DNA of 64,000 nt from Parapedobacter indicus (GCF_900113765.1 NZ_FOQO01000002.1:62001-126000), one strand, 5' to 3'. Counted from the stretch's first letter, positions 16,534 through 25,952 are shown. The notes: a model not told the origin generated them from the sequence alone. Numbers and translations: made by a program.

Positions 16534-19188
16534 ATGAAATACTCGTATTGGTTGATACTTGCCGTCACATTTTTGGCATCGGCATGCAGTTCAGAAAACA
16601 AAAATTGTACGACAGTTACGGAAGATCGGTATGTCGCCATGACCGATTCGCTGGCAGCCAAACTGGAATGGCCGGAAAAACTGGACATTAAAGTGTTTGC
16701 AGGCCCCGACTTGGTACCCAGCCCAGCTTGCCTTGCCGTATCTGCCTCCGGCGATATTTTTGTAGGGGTTGACAAGATGGGCTCCCTCGGAAAAGAAATG
16801 GGACAGGGGGCGATTGTCAAATTGATCGATTGCAATGGCGACGGTATCATGGATAGCGACACGGTGTTTGCCCGCGTAGACAACCCAAGAGGAATACTCG
16901 CACTGGGCAATCAAGTCTTCGTGCTGCACACGCGTTTTTCCGACGAAACCAAAAAGGCGGCCAATATGGATCTCATTGTCTACGAAGATCGTGATAACGA
17001 CGGCGTCGCAGATGGCGATCCGACACCTTTGATCACCGACATCAGCAACCCGACTTACCTTGCTGAACGGGGCACCGACCATGCCACGAATGGTATCCGC
17101 ATGGGAATAGATGGCTGGATTTACATCGCAGCAGGTGATTTTGGTTTCCACAACGCAACGGATCGGGACGGTAAGCAATTAACCGTACTTGGAGGCGGCA
17201 TTATAAGGGTGCGGCCAGACGGGACCGAGATGGAAGTGTACACCCACGGCCTACGGAATATTTACGACGTGGCCATTGACCCATTCATGAACATTTTTAC
17301 GCGGGACAACACCAACGATGGTGGCGGATGGAACATTCGCTTTTCGCATCAAATCCAGTCGGGCGAATACGGTTATCCCATTTTGTTTAAGCATTTCACT
17401 GAGGAAATTATCCCTGCTCTGGTCGACTTGGGTGGCGGTTCCGGAACCGGGTCCCTATACCTCAACGACGAACGCTGGCCGGAAGAATACAATAACACGC
17501 CGCTGATGGCCGATTGGGGGCGTAGTTATCTTTACCGCCATCCGGTACAGGCAGATCAGGCAACGTTCACCCAGCAAGAGGAAAAATTCATCCAATTGCC
17601 GCAGATTACTGATGTAGACATCGATGCATCGGGAATCCTGTATCTTTCGGCTTGGGACGGAGCCGGCTATTCCGGAAGCCCTGACATCGGTTATGTAGTG
17701 CGGGCGGTACCGAAGGGGTTTGATTATGAATCGTTTGCCGATATCCAGCAGTTTTCAAACCGGAAGCTCGTTGCGTTGCTGAAATCGAAAAGTGCCAAAG
17801 CCCGGTTAGCAGCCCAATACGAGCTTCTTAGCCGAACCGACAACGCCGATGCCGCTTCCCGGGTTTGGAAGCTGGTGGAAGACAATTCCCTGGAAATGGA
17901 GTCGCGCGTGGCGGCATTGTACACCTATGCGCAGTTAACGGGAAAGGATGGAATCTCCCGGTTAGTGGAGGCCACTGCCGATACGGATCTACAGGAATAC
18001 GCCCTCCGGGCATTGGCGGATCGCAAAGCTTGGGCAGCGGAAGTGCCGTTGGAACCGTTTCTAATGGGACTGCAAGCTTCCGCTCCACGTGTCAAAGCCG
18101 CGGCGATTATCGGTGTCGGGCGTTTGGGAAAAAAGGAAGCCATCCCCGCATTGCTGAAAATCAACGTTCCTGCGTCGTTCAAATCTCCCGATCTGGGGAC
18201 TGAAGGGCCTCATGCAACGCCCAATTCAGAAATTATACTCCCCCATTTAGCTGTAAAGGCCCTTGTGGCACTGAATGCGGTGGATGAATGCATCGAAGCG
18301 CTGAATACCGGGAACCGGGATCTTGCCTTATGGGCAATGCGCTACTTACACGACCACCGCGTGGTGCAGGCGTTGATTGCCGCATACGAAAACACAGCGG
18401 ATGAAGCGCTCCAAGTAAAAATTATCAACACACTGGCACGCATTTACCATAAAGAAGCTCCGTATGATGCATCGTGGTGGTGGAGCACCCGACCTGATAC
18501 CCACGGTCCTTACTACAAAGGCATAGAATGGGAAGGAACACCGGTTATCCGGACGTTTTTGCTGGAACAATGGAAAAAGGCCGGAAGCGACAACAAAGAT
18601 TTCTTTAAAGTACTGAATACAAGATATCGCTTGGCCATTAATCAATTTGGCATTATCGAAATACAGCCACCCAAAGAAGACGCCCCTCAAGTGGACCTGG
18701 AGAAACTCAAAAATAAAAAAGGACAGGTGGGCGAATCTTCCATCGAGGACGTCATGCTGGCACTTGATAAAATTAAAGGGGACCCGAAACAGGGCGCTGC
18801 ACTTTTTGCACAACAAGGGTGTAAAACCTGTCACGCCATCGACCGAAGCGAAGTCCAGAAAGGTCCCTTCATGGGACAGATTGGCTCCATCATGAATCGC
18901 CAGCAAATCGCGGAATCCATCCTGAAGCCGAATGCTTCCATATCGCAGGGCTTCTCAACGGTGCAGATCCAGACAAAGGGTGGGAATGCCTACGTGGGAT
19001 TTGTCACCGAAGAATCGGCCGATAAGCTGACGATCCGCAACATTACCGGTGCGGCCACGACCCTTGCAAAATCGGAAATCGCCAGCCGGCAGGAGTTGGA
19101 ACACTCCATGATGCCCGAAGGACTGGCGAACGCATTGAGCTATCAAGAGCTCGCCTCATTAGTAGCTTACTTAGCGCAGCAAAAGTAG
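16534..19188 (+). CDS. Propeller dehydrogenase-like / HEAT / cytochrome c lipoprotein (PVC-type CxxCH protein)
   Basis: 884 residues. Lipoprotein signal FLASAC (Cys18), so periplasm-facing. Residues about 45-400 form a six-bladed beta-propeller of the membrane-bound dehydrogenase/sorbosone-dehydrogenase-like group (AVSASGDIFVGVDKMGSLG, NGIRMGIDGWIYIAAGDFG, HGLRNIYDVAIDPFMNIF) with DCNGDGIMD and DRDNDGVADGD calcium-binding loops. About 410-640 are HEAT repeats. The C-terminal 130 residues are a single-haem c-type domain with CKTCH (Cys763, Cys766, His767) and a distal Met in HSMMPEG. Proteins of this build are common in Planctomycetes and Bacteroidota, and a role in oxidising sugars or sugar alcohols with electrons passed to the haem is usually supposed, not proven. 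No electron acceptor gene adjoins. Confidence 0.88.
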   Translation: MKYSYWLILAVTFLASACSSENKNCTTVTEDRYVAMTDSLAAKLEWPEKLDIKVFAGPDLVPSPACLAVSASGDIFVGVDKMGSLGKEMGQGAIVKLIDCNGDGIMDSDTVFARVDNPRGILALGNQVFVLHTRFSDETKKAANMDLIVYEDRDNDGVADGDPTPLITDISNPTYLAERGTDHATNGIRMGIDGWIYIAAGDFGFHNATDRDGKQLTVLGGGIIRVRPDGTEMEVYTHGLRNIYDVAIDPFMNIFTRDNTNDGGGWNIRFSHQIQSGEYGYPILFKHFTEEIIPALVDLGGGSGTGSLYLNDERWPEEYNNTPLMADWGRSYLYRHPVQADQATFTQQEEKFIQLPQITDVDIDASGILYLSAWDGAGYSGSPDIGYVVRAVPKGFDYESFADIQQFSNRKLVALLKSKSAKARLAAQYELLSRTDNADAASRVWKLVEDNSLEMESRVAALYTYAQLTGKDGISRLVEATADTDLQEYALRALADRKAWAAEVPLEPFLMGLQASAPRVKAAAIIGVGRLGKKEAIPALLKINVPASFKSPDLGTEGPHATPNSEIILPHLAVKALVALNAVDECIEALNTGNRDLALWAMRYLHDHRVVQALIAAYENTADEALQVKIINTLARIYHKEAPYDASWWWSTRPDTHGPYYKGIEWEGTPVIRTFLLEQWKKAGSDNKDFFKVLNTRYRLAINQFGIIEIQPPKEDAPQVDLEKLKNKKGQVGESSIEDVMLALDKIKGDPKQGAALFAQQGCKTCHAIDRSEVQKGPFMGQIGSIMNRQQIAESILKPNASISQGFSTVQIQTKGGNAYVGFVTEESADKLTIRNITGAATTLAKSEIASRQELEHSMMPEGLANALSYQELASLVAYLAQQK

Positions 19189-19208
19189 TCGGATATCGTA
19201 CTAATTGT

Positions 19209-19216
19209 TATCTTTG
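19209..19216 (+). promoter_or_regulatory. -7 promoter element of ychF
   Basis: TATCTTTG matches TAnnTTTG, 25 bases before the ATG at 19242. Confidence 0.6.
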
Positions 19217-19241
19217 CACCCGTTTAAAAAAAAGACAATTC

Positions 19242-20342
19242 ATGGCTTTACAGTGCGGCATCGTCGGCCTACCCAATGTAGGCAAATCCACTTTATTCAA
19301 CTGCCTTTCCAATGCAAAGGCACAGGCAGCTAATTTCCCATTTTGTACCATTGAACCCAATGTGGGGGTGATCACGGTACCGGACGAGCGGTTGAATAAA
19401 CTGGCCGAGTTGGTAAAGCCGCAGCGAATTGTACCCAATACCATCGAAATTGTGGACATTGCCGGCCTCGTAAAAGGAGCAAGCAAGGGCGAAGGCCTGG
19501 GCAATCAATTCCTCGGAAACATCCGCAATACAGACGCGATCATCCACGTGTTGCGCTGCTTTGACGATGGCAATGTCGTACACGTTGATGGATCGGTGGA
19601 TCCGGTGCGCGACAAGGAAATCATCGACACCGAATTGCAGCTGAAAGACCTCGATACGGTGACCAAACGTATTCAACGAGTGGAAAAACAAGCGAAGACA
19701 GGTGGTGATAAGGAAGCCAAGCGGAGTTATGAAATCCTGTCGGTGGTTAAAAACCACCTCGAGTCGGGTAAATCAGCACGTACAGCTCCGATATCCGAAG
19801 AAGACTTTGACTTCATCAGTGACCTGTCGCTACTTACCGTGAAGCCGATATTATATGTCTGTAATGTAGATGAAAGTTCGGTAAATACGGGTAATGACTA
19901 CGTTGCGCAGGTGAAGCAAGCTGTGAAAGACGAGAATGCGGAAGTACTGATTATCTCCGCCCAGATTGAATCGGAAATTGCCCAGTTGGACAGCTACGAC
20001 GAACGGCAACTTTTCCTGGAAGATCTCGGCCTGACCGAATCGGGTGTCAACAAGCTCATCCGTGCGGCCTATAGACTGTTGAACCTGGCAACCTACTTCA
20101 CCGCAGGTGTGCAGGAAGTACGCGCCTGGACGATTGAAAATGGCTTTACCGCTCCTCAGGCTGCAGGGGTAATTCACACCGACTTTGAAAAGGGTTTTAT
20201 CCGCGCTGAAGTTATCAAGTACGAAGATTTCATTAACTACGGCTCGGAGGCCGCTGTGAAAGAGGCGGGCAAGCTGGGGGTGGAGGGTAAAACCTACCTT
20301 GTGCAGGATGGGGATATCATGCATTTCCGGTTTAACGTTTAA
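19242..20342 (+). CDS. ychF: Redox-responsive ATPase/GTPase YchF (OLA1 family)
   Basis: A 366-residue TRAFAC-class P-loop protein that binds ribosomes and prefers ATP to GTP. G1 is GLPNVGKST (residues 8-16), G3 is [20 protein letters not shown], and the G4 position is NVDESS instead of NKxD, the known hallmark of the relaxed nucleotide specificity of YchF. A coiled-coil region follows ([17 protein letters not shown]) and a C-terminal TGS domain ([23 protein letters not shown]). Length and start are standard for the family. Own promoter and own terminator, so monocistronic. Confidence 0.97.
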   Translation: MALQCGIVGLPNVGKSTLFNCLSNAKAQAANFPFCTIEPNVGVITVPDERLNKLAELVKPQRIVPNTIEIVDIAGLVKGASKGEGLGNQFLGNIRNTDAIIHVLRCFDDGNVVHVDGSVDPVRDKEIIDTELQLKDLDTVTKRIQRVEKQAKTGGDKEAKRSYEILSVVKNHLESGKSARTAPISEEDFDFISDLSLLTVKPILYVCNVDESSVNTGNDYVAQVKQAVKDENAEVLIISAQIESEIAQLDSYDERQLFLEDLGLTESGVNKLIRAAYRLLNLATYFTAGVQEVRAWTIENGFTAPQAAGVIHTDFEKGFIRAEVIKYEDFINYGSEAAVKEAGKLGVEGKTYLVQDGDIMHFRFNV

Positions 20343-20365
20343 TCCCAGCTGTTCTATTCTGTAAG

Positions 20366-20400
20366 AACGTCCCCACCCTACAATTACGGATGGGGACGTT
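20366..20400 (+). terminator. Hairpin terminator after ychF
   Basis: A perfect 10-bp stem (AACGTCCCCA and TGGGGACGTT) with a 15-base loop sits 23 bp past the stop. Only a short T stretch follows. Confidence 0.8.
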
Positions 20401-20609
20401 TACAAACACACAAAACAATCTTCATCAAATCTTCATCCGCTTCATGATGCAGCCATTAGTGCGGACTGCAAAGTTGCGCTGGTTTTACCAAAGACACAAT
20501 GGGAACAAGTTATTTCCGTTTTTTTAACGGAAAAAATCAGCATTCACCATTTTTTTGCTACTATTGTTCCCTTATAAATCGTTATGTCGTTTTTTTACCA
20601 TCCGTACTT

Positions 20610-21071
20610 ATGACACAACTTGATGATATTGACATCCAATTGTTGAACCTTCTCCAGCGAGATGCCACATTATCCAACAAAGAATTATCGTTACAGCTCA
20701 ATCGGTCGGTAGCGGCCATCCAGGAGCGGCGACGTCGGTTGAAAGAGCAGGGCTATATCAGCCGTATCGTGGCAATCCTCGACCGAAAAAAAGTAGATAG
20801 AAGCCTGATGGCTTTCTCACATGTACTACTCACTTCACACACCGCCGAAACGCTTGGAACGTTTGAACGCGAAGTATCCGAATTTGATGAGGTACTGGAA
20901 TGTATGCAAATGACCGGTGCATACGATTTCATCCTCCGCATCGCTATTAAGGACATGGAAACCTATAACCGCTTTTTACGCAACCGACTGGCTACCCTGC
21001 CCAACATCAGCACTGTACAGAGTTTCTTTGTACTCAGCGAATCCAAGAGCGACACCGCTTATAAATTGTAG
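20610..21071 (+). CDS. Lrp/AsnC-family transcriptional regulator
   Basis: A 153-residue feast/famine regulator. N-terminal HTH at about 5-55 (DIDIQLLNLLQRDATLSNKE, LNRSVAAIQERRRRLKEQG) and a C-terminal RAM ligand-binding domain (about 65-150; ECMQMTGAYDFILRI, FLRNRLATLPNISTVQSFF). The frame is open back to 20499, but the ATG at 20610 (MTQLDDIDIQ) begins exactly where the family begins, so it is chosen. A near-match -7 element (TACTATTG, 20559-20566) with a T-rich -33 lies 43 bases upstream. The hairpin TTCCGTT-TTTTT-AACGGAA (20514-20532) just upstream may be regulatory. Target genes unknown. Confidence 0.93.
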   Translation: MTQLDDIDIQLLNLLQRDATLSNKELSLQLNRSVAAIQERRRRLKEQGYISRIVAILDRKKVDRSLMAFSHVLLTSHTAETLGTFEREVSEFDEVLECMQMTGAYDFILRIAIKDMETYNRFLRNRLATLPNISTVQSFFVLSESKSDTAYKL

Positions 21072-21142
21072 CTGAAACACTTACCGGCAGCGAAATAGTT
21101 CGAACCCCGGCCATCGCTTCGTCCTCATCCCTTGAAAACACA

Positions 21143-21165
21143 AAAGCACCTCGTTAAGGTGCTTT
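21143..21165 (-). terminator. Terminator of tRNA-Arg, possibly shared with lrp
   Basis: A 9-bp stem AAAGCACCT/AGGTGCTTT with loop CGTTA sits 5 bases past the tRNA 3' end on the minus strand, followed there by TGTGTTTT. It may also stop transcription arriving from the Lrp gene. Confidence 0.85.
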
Positions 21166-21169
21166 CTTG

Positions 21170-21241
21170 TGTTCCCGAAGGGATTCGAACCCCTATCTTC
21201 AGAACCGGAATCTGAAATTCTATCCATTGAACTACGGGAAC
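21170..21241 (-). tRNA. tRNA-Arg, anticodon CCG
   Basis: On the minus strand the acceptor GTTCCCG pairs with CGGGAAC; discriminator A. Anticodon stem TCAGA/TCTGA with loop TTCCGGT gives anticodon CCG (reads CGG). The T-arm has GGTTCGAATCC. CCA is not encoded. Confidence 0.97.
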
Positions 21242-21248
21242 GGGGACG

Positions 21249-21256
21249 CAAAGATA
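21249..21256 (-). promoter_or_regulatory. -7 promoter element of tRNA-Arg
   Basis: The minus strand reads TATCTTTG (TAnnTTTG), ending 7 bases before the tRNA 5' end. Confidence 0.65.
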
Positions 21257-21297
21257 TTCAAAATTTCGAAATCAAATATATCGTTGACTCAAGAATT

Positions 21298-22572
21298 TTA
21301 ACTTTCCTCAACAACAGACATTTTTGCTTTATAATTTGCTTCTGTCCGCGCTTTTACCAGCCGATCTACCCGATACATCATCAACAGACTAACAACAGAA
21401 ATTGCTACCACCGCATAGCCAACCACGTCGTAGTGCTCAAGCGGACTGAAATTGGTCTGCTGGACAACAATCTTACCAGCCAGCGCCGCAGCAATACCTC
21501 CGGCTACTTGTTGTAACGATGCATTAATGCTCATAAATGCTCCCCGATCTTTCAATTCGGGCACTGCACTCACCAATGCGGAAGAAGGCACCATGCGGCT
21601 CGTTACACCCGCCATGAGCATGACATTAAGCGCAATGGCCGCCCATAAAGGCGTGACGGAAAGGTTCGTATACCAAATGCACATGATCATTAGCCACAAC
21701 GACGCGATGACAAACAGCTTGTACTTATCTATCCGGTCGCTGAAACGCCCGATAAAGGGCATAATCACCAACGTGGCCAACCCCGAAACCATAAACAGGA
21801 TGGGGAGCTGCTGCTCGGTAATATGTAGGTTGTTGATGGCAAATGCACTGCCGAAGGGCATCATCATGAATCCACCTACCGAAAGTAATGCAGTAGAGAG
21901 GAAACCAATGCGGTAATGGCGCTGCGCCAAGGTATGAAGCAGGTGACCAAAAGCCGATTTTTCACTTTTAACACCCAAGTGGGCGTTAACGGGTTTCAGA
22001 TAAAACGTGACCATTCCGGCAATCAGTACGCTGAGTACCGCCACCATCAAAAACGGAGCTTCCCAACCCCACCCATTTGCAATATAAAGCCCTATTGGGA
22101 TGCCCAACACCTGACTGGCACCAAACGCCATTTGAACAAACCCCATCACACGGCCGCGTTGCTGCAACGTGAATAAATCCGCTACGATGGCCATGGAGAT
22201 GGAACCGATGACGCCGCCGAAGAGTCCGGTGAAGATACGTGCCACGACCAAGAATAGATATGTATGTGCGATACCGCATAACACCGTGCCGACGATAAAA
22301 CCAATGTAAAAAAACAACAACAGCTTTTTCCGGTCGAATCTGTCTGAGAAACCAGCGGTAAGAAAACCAGAAAGGCCCGCGCTAAACGCATAGGCCGATA
22401 CTGCCAAGCCAAATTCCGAAGGAGACAATCGCATCGACTTCATCAAAATGTCCCCCAAAGGAGACATAATCATGAAATCGAGGATAACGGTGAATTGTGT
22501 AAAAGCTAAAATAACCACTACCAGAATCTGGTAGCGGTTGAAGGGTGCTGCCTCCCCTGATGTTTGATTCAT
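21298..22572 (-). CDS. MFS transporter
   Basis: A 424-residue major facilitator superfamily permease with 12 predicted membrane helices. Loop 2-3 carries the MFS motif as GFSDRFDRKKLLL, and the counterpart in the second half is GRFSDRIDKYKL. Motif-C-like glycines are in FGASQVLGIPIGLYIANGWGWEAPF. The overall look is that of drug or small-metabolite exporters (DHA1-type), but the substrate cannot be told. It lies 47 bp downstream of the sugar-transferase gene in the same direction with no terminator or clear promoter between them, so it may be transcribed with the polysaccharide operon. A role in polysaccharide export is not expected for this family. Confidence 0.88.
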   Translation of the reverse strand: MNQTSGEAAPFNRYQILVVVILAFTQFTVILDFMIMSPLGDILMKSMRLSPSEFGLAVSAYAFSAGLSGFLTAGFSDRFDRKKLLLFFYIGFIVGTVLCGIAHTYLFLVVARIFTGLFGGVIGSISMAIVADLFTLQQRGRVMGFVQMAFGASQVLGIPIGLYIANGWGWEAPFLMVAVLSVLIAGMVTFYLKPVNAHLGVKSEKSAFGHLLHTLAQRHYRIGFLSTALLSVGGFMMMPFGSAFAINNLHITEQQLPILFMVSGLATLVIMPFIGRFSDRIDKYKLFVIASLWLMIMCIWYTNLSVTPLWAAIALNVMLMAGVTSRMVPSSALVSAVPELKDRGAFMSINASLQQVAGGIAAALAGKIVVQQTNFSPLEHYDVVGYAVVAISVVSLLMMYRVDRLVKARTEANYKAKMSVVEES

Positions 22573-22619
22573 TCTTTGAAGACGCTCATGGCAACCGAAT
22601 GTTACAAGCGCCGCCGATT

Positions 22620-23339
22620 TTATTTTCCCTTACCCTGAGCCATTACTTTCACCGTCTGTAGAATAATGTCCATATCGGTTTTTAAACTCATCGTATCCAG
22701 GTAATTCAGATCGTAATTGACACGCTCACACATTTGATTAACATTTTCAGCATATCCATAATGCACCTGCCCGATGGACGTGATACCCGGTTTAAGCCGG
22801 AACAGCTGCATATATTCCGGTTTGCGTTCCTTGATCTCATCGATAAAATGCCTGCGTTCGGGGCGCGGCCCCACAATGGCCATATCACCTTTCAACACAT
22901 TCCAGAATTGGGGTAATTCATCAAGGTGTGTTTTGCGCATAAATTTCCCCCATTTCGTAATACGGGGGTCATCATCCGACGCCAATTGCGGACCGGCCTG
23001 TTCAGCATCCACACGCATACTTCTAAACTTATAGATGTAAAACGGCTTTTGGTCTTTGCCGATACGCTCCTGCTTATAAAATATGGGGCCCGGTGACGTA
23101 ACTTTGGTAATCAATGCCAGTAATGCATAGATTGGCAGTCCGGCAACAATCACTAAGGTCGAAAACACGATATCAAATATACGTTTGAGGAAGATCGTTT
23201 CCTGATAAACCAATAACTTCCTTTTTACGGCCTGAAGATCTATCCGAAAAGGTGGCTGATACGTAATCAATTCGTATAAACTGTTATCAACGTTATAGGC
23301 CACCTGCTGTATTTGAGTTTCTCTAATCATGATATTCAC
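22620..23339 (-). CDS. Initiating sugar-phosphate transferase (undecaprenyl-phosphate; WcaJ/PglC-type catalytic domain)
   Basis: 239 residues. The catalytic domain of bacterial polyprenyl-phosphate sugar-1-phosphate transferases begins at about residue 48: FLKRIFDIVFSTLVIV re-entrant helix, SPGPIFYKQERIG, YKFRSMRVDAE with the catalytic Asp-Glu region, DPRITKWGKFMRKTHLDELP and FWNVLKGDMAIVGPRPER. It should load the first sugar phosphate onto undecaprenyl phosphate at the inner membrane and so start repeat-unit assembly. The long N-terminal membrane domain of WcaJ/WbaP is absent; instead there are about 45 soluble residues of unknown role. It is placed last in the operon, after a 154-bp gap and a GC-rich hairpin. 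Sugar specificity is not evident. Confidence 0.92.
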   Translation of the reverse strand: MNIMIRETQIQQVAYNVDNSLYELITYQPPFRIDLQAVKRKLLVYQETIFLKRIFDIVFSTLVIVAGLPIYALLALITKVTSPGPIFYKQERIGKDQKPFYIYKFRSMRVDAEQAGPQLASDDDPRITKWGKFMRKTHLDELPQFWNVLKGDMAIVGPRPERRHFIDEIKERKPEYMQLFRLKPGITSIGQVHYGYAENVNQMCERVNYDLNYLDTMSLKTDMDIILQTVKVMAQGKGK

Positions 23340-23493
23340 ACTTAATCAACGCTGATATAGATACCAATTAAGTGCCATGTTCGAAAAAAGCAGCTATTAG
23401 GCCTCCAGTTACAATTCAAAGTGAATAAAAGATAAAAGACTACCTGAGAAGTGGGGAAAAATTCCACAAATTAGGGTTTTGGCCGGGGCGGCC
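23340..23493. other. Gap in polysaccharide operon before the sugar transferase
   Basis: 154 bp, the only sizeable gap inside the cluster. Directly after the upstream stop lies the hairpin GGCCG-CCC-CGGCC (23481-23493, minus strand) without a T-run, so some transcripts may end here. No exact TAnnTTTG was found. The leader could give the transferase separate expression. Confidence 0.5.
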
Positions 23494-24411
23494 TTACCCC
23501 CGACCCCAATAGGCCTTATACATCGAAAAAGCTTTACGTAGCCGGAGTGGCAGCGATCGGTAGGATAGCCCCAGTTTATATCCCAGCCATTTTGCCACAA
23601 ACGAACAACAGACTTTGGGAAGTAGCCAAGGTTTGCGGCGGACTACATACCGGATTTCTGATAGGGCATACCGGAACCCTTCACTATCGGCCTTGCCGAA
23701 AGAATCAAAAATCCATCGATTATCGTTGTGAAATACACCGATATCGAAATACCGTTCAAATTCCTCACGGAGACTGTAGGCATGCGAATGGTAAACGCAG
23801 GCGTCGCCTACATAGGCCATTTTCCATCCGTCCAACAACAGCCTCCCTGCAACGATGACATCTTCGCCCATGATGGTGCCCCGGGGGAAGCCTCCCACTC
23901 CTTCAAAGGCGCTACGGCGGTAGGCCGCAAAGGAATTGGAGCAGGAAATCGTTTTGATGCCATACGTATCGGCATCGGCCAAACCCCGTATCTGGGTCTG
24001 CGGGGGATAATTGAATAACCGTGCATGGGCCTCCATGACGGTAGCTCCCTTATGGGGAAGCTGTCGGCCATAAGCCATTCCGATTTGCGGGTCATCAAAT
24101 ACGCGGATGATGTTTGTGAGAGCCGATTCATCAGCCGGAATGGCGTCTTGCGTAAGAAAAATGTAGACATCTGCTTGCGGATAGGCATCGATGGCCCGTT
24201 GCCGTGTACCGCCGTGGTCAAATCCCGCATCACCCAATCCCATCACCTCAAAACCTTCGGCCCTGGCCGCTTCCACCGTTCCGTCAGTGGAACCGGAATC
24301 GATCACGACGTGCTGCGTTATCGGCGCATGCTGCGCAGCCAGCGCGTCCAGCAACGCAATAAAATGCTGCCCACCGTTCAACGTGGGTATGTATACATTT
24401 ACTTTTGTCAT
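23494..24411 (-). CDS. Family 2 glycosyltransferase, rhamnosyltransferase-like
   Basis: A 305-residue GT-A-fold inverting transferase. The N-terminal nucleotide-binding half has VYIPTLNGGQHF, VVIDSGSTDGTVEAA and the DHGGTRQRA turn seen in dTDP-rhamnose:rhamnosyltransferases. FLTQDAIPAD holds the DXD-like metal site, and GGFPRGTIMGEDVIVAGRLL carries the catalytic acid region. The last 60 residues are basic and amphipathic (RRKPWLLPKV, YRSLPLRLRKAF), suited to peripheral membrane binding. Its start overlaps the beta-helix gene by 4 bp (ATGA). Rhamnose specificity is suggested by motif only. Confidence 0.9.
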   Translation of the reverse strand: MTKVNVYIPTLNGGQHFIALLDALAAQHAPITQHVVIDSGSTDGTVEAARAEGFEVMGLGDAGFDHGGTRQRAIDAYPQADVYIFLTQDAIPADESALTNIIRVFDDPQIGMAYGRQLPHKGATVMEAHARLFNYPPQTQIRGLADADTYGIKTISCSNSFAAYRRSAFEGVGGFPRGTIMGEDVIVAGRLLLDGWKMAYVGDACVYHSHAYSLREEFERYFDIGVFHNDNRWIFDSFGKADSEGFRYALSEIRYVVRRKPWLLPKVCCSFVAKWLGYKLGLSYRSLPLRLRKAFSMYKAYWGRG

Positions 24412-25952
24412 TGCATTTCCTTGGTTGCGTGTTCCCGGACCGTATTTTTATTGATTTTGATATTCGGGGGTTTGAAATCATGGATCCAGGTACCGCCAGA
24501 TGTCACAAAATTACTATCTATCCGCACGTTGAGTGCCGTTTTCCGGACTGTAATCGCCGCATTTTTTGCATTGAAAATATGGTTACCCAGTAGCGAAGCG
24601 CTCTTTGTCTTCACTAATAGCAGGGCGCCCGACTCATGCCCACTTCTCAAGCGGTTGCCCTCAAATTTCAGATGCCCTTCCATATTAATATTGATGGGAC
24701 CGCTGTTGATTTCGTTTTCTATGATGCTCACTGAATCGACCCGGATGCCGTTAGGTAGCATGATACTGCCTATCTGACTGTGTCTAATATCCAGCAATCG
24801 CCCTTCGGCATTGGCCAACAAGCGCAGTGTATGAAAGGAATTTCCTTCCATCCGTATGTGTTCCCACTGTCCAACCAATTCGAACGCCCCATCGGTGATA
24901 TTCCGGTTGGCTGTAATCGCTCCACACCCTTCTATATAAAGTGCCGGCCGATTGTTGCCGAATGCCCGGTTCCCGCTGAGTGTCACCCCCGAAATGCCGA
25001 TCAGTGTGCCGATACCGGATCCATCGGGCGTGGATTCACCCTTCACAAAACCATTACTTTTACTGTAATTACCTGCAATGAGCGCATTGATGGCCACCAC
25101 CCGCCCATGCGCCCGGTTATTGATATCTACAGCATCGGCGGCGTTGTATTCCAGCCTATTGTTGGTAATCCGGTAATTCATTACGCGCTCGGCGGTATTG
25201 AAGGCTACCTGAATGCCGCTCATCCCGTTGTGGTGGATGTGGTTTCCATCGATTTCGACATCACCACTGTCGTGTATGAAAATGCCGTTTTCACCGTTGT
25301 GATGGAACCGGTTGCCGGAAATGGTGATGCCCTGACTCGATAGCACCCGCACAGCCGTACCGGGATGATACGTCGTGGGCGATTCCCGGGCACCTCCATA
25401 TTGGGTGATGGTAGTGCCGACTACCCGGGAAGCGGCACAACTATACCACAATACGGCCGGAAAAGAACGATTATTGGTGGAGTCGCCCGTCAATTGGCTG
25501 TTTGCTAGGGTCAGGTTGCTGCATTGCGACGCGTAAATAGCCTCGTTGGCCGTTTCTGCACGAAAGGAAAGGAATACATTGGATATCCGGTGCGCACGGA
25601 AAAGCGGTGCATCCGAGTGTTGCTTTTCCACGGCAAATTGTGCCGACAGCTCGTCGGGTTGCTTTAGCAAACCATCGGACACCAAGTGCACATTGGAAAC
25701 CAAGCGGATGGTATGTACCAAATAGGTTCCTTTCGGCAGGTATACCGTATCCCCTATGGAGGCGCTGTCCAACGCCGCCTGGATGAACCGGCTATCGTCG
25801 GTCTTGCCATCGCCCGTGGCGCCGTATTCCTTCACATTGATGCGGCGTCCCGTCGTCTCAGCTCCCGCAGGGTGGTTTACCCGAACACCACAGGCAAGCG
25901 CCAGCAAGCTCCCTCCTATCCAGATGATCCCACGTAAATTAGTCCACTTCAT
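24408..25952 (-). CDS. Exported right-handed parallel beta-helix protein (pectate-lyase-3/epimerase-like)
   Basis: 514 residues. The N-terminus is a secretion signal with a possible but non-canonical lipobox (SLLALAC, Cys21). INVKEYGATGDGKTDDSRF at about 38-56 is the opening of pectate-lyase-superfamily beta-helices, followed by about a dozen helix coils rich in stacked Asn/Gly (ISGNRFHHNGENGIFIHDSG, DGNHIHHNGMSGIQV, NNRLEYNAADAVDINN). Proteins of this fold cut, epimerise or bind polysaccharides. Inside a Wzx/Wzy operon a role like AlgG (periplasmic epimerase/scaffold) or a chain-length-setting lyase is likely, which is inference. It overlaps both neighbours by 4 bp, so it is firmly part of the operon. 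Confidence 0.85.
   Translation of the reverse strand: MKWTNLRGIIWIGGSLLALACGVRVNHPAGAETTGRRINVKEYGATGDGKTDDSRFIQAALDSASIGDTVYLPKGTYLVHTIRLVSNVHLVSDGLLKQPDELSAQFAVEKQHSDAPLFRAHRISNVFLSFRAETANEAIYASQCSNLTLANSQLTGDSTNNRSFPAVLWYSCAASRVVGTTITQYGGARESPTTYHPGTAVRVLSSQGITISGNRFHHNGENGIFIHDSGDVEIDGNHIHHNGMSGIQVAFNTAERVMNYRITNNRLEYNAADAVDINNRAHGRVVAINALIAGNYSKSNGFVKGESTPDGSGIGTLIGISGVTLSGNRAFGNNRPALYIEGCGAITANRNITDGAFELVGQWEHIRMEGNSFHTLRLLANAEGRLLDIRHSQIGSIMLPNGIRVDSVSIIENEINSGPININMEGHLKFEGNRLRSGHESGALLLVKTKSASLLGNHIFNAKNAAITVRKTALNVRIDSNFVTSGGTWIHDFKPPNIKINKNTVREHATKEMQ

Noticed and set aside
16591..17178. 195-codon minus-strand frame inside the propeller/cytochrome gene
   Set aside because: Antisense shadow caused by codon bias; the plus-strand frame has firm domain motifs.
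24025..24777. 250-codon plus-strand frame across the GT2 and beta-helix genes
   Set aside because: Antisense to two overlapping operon genes with clear motifs; the translation has no fold-like pattern.
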